In this document: positions 33,281 to 33,289 of the stretch, piece after piece
How the letters are laid out: each line of letters opens with the position of its first letter
Numbering within the stretch: position 1 is the stretch's first letter
Assembly (NCBI RefSeq): GCF_001984065.1
Contig: NZ_LYVP01000058.1
Coordinates: 1 to 33,289, forward strand
DNA from: Pseudomonas sp. KK4
GTDB taxonomy: Bacteria; Pseudomonadota; Gammaproteobacteria; Pseudomonadales; Pseudomonadaceae
Direction: 5' to 3'
DNA: 33,289 nt
Notes under the pieces: generated by a model
Seen by the model: only the letters and a program-made list of their open reading frames with translations
Databases searched by the model: none
Told to the model about the DNA's origin: nothing
Position numbers and translations under genes: made by a program

Positions 33281-33289
33281 AGCGTCGTG

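Overview
The window looks like chromosomal DNA from a Pseudomonas of the fluorescens group. The GC content is high, and several intergenic gaps carry Pseudomonas-type REP elements with a core of gtgggagcgggcttgctc. The gene families and layouts (FbpABC, split PqiA with PqiB/PqiC, a gamma-glutamylputrescine set, RfaH-led polysaccharide genes) fit that group. No rRNA, tRNA, CRISPR array, transposase or integrase was seen.

Left part (1-12965): a REP cluster (1-245); a minus-strand ferric-iron ABC importer fbpA-fbpB-fbpC with a possible Fur site at its promoter; a minus-strand pqiA-pqiA-pqiB-pqiC set for a trans-envelope MCE lipid-transport bridge, in which the usual two-domain PqiA is split into two genes; and a polyamine set puuA-potF-puuB on the minus strand, with a divergent AraC-type regulator on the plus strand.

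Middle and right part (12962-32624): a Wzx/Wzy-type exopolysaccharide locus. Fifteen consecutive minus-strand genes run from 31043 down to 12962: rfaH-like antiterminator, outer-membrane beta-barrel, short Wza-like export protein, Wzc-like co-polymerase/tyrosine kinase, initiating sugar-phosphate transferase, UDP-glucose dehydrogenase, WecG/TagA transferase, two GT4 transferases, Wzy-like polymerase, GT2 transferase, Wzx flippase, GalE, secreted GH16 hydrolase and O-acyltransferase. A UDP-glucuronate 4-epimerase-like gene is divergent on the plus strand at 31647. The predicted product is an acidic heteropolysaccharide that may contain Gal and GlcA or GalA, may be O-acylated, and may be trimmed by its own GH16 enzyme.

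The most interesting feature is the apparent self-contained antitermination circuit. A good sigma70-type promoter (31373-31401) is followed by a leader of about 320 nt. The leader carries an ops-like element (31256-31267) that keeps the GC-GGTA-GC hairpin core recognised by RfaH, and the first gene of the transcript encodes an RfaH-like protein. The second is the export machinery: a Wza homologue about half the usual length, not a lipoprotein, next to a separate beta-barrel gene. This suggests a two-protein outer-membrane exit port. The right edge holds an XRE-cupin (PuuR-like) regulator and another REP.
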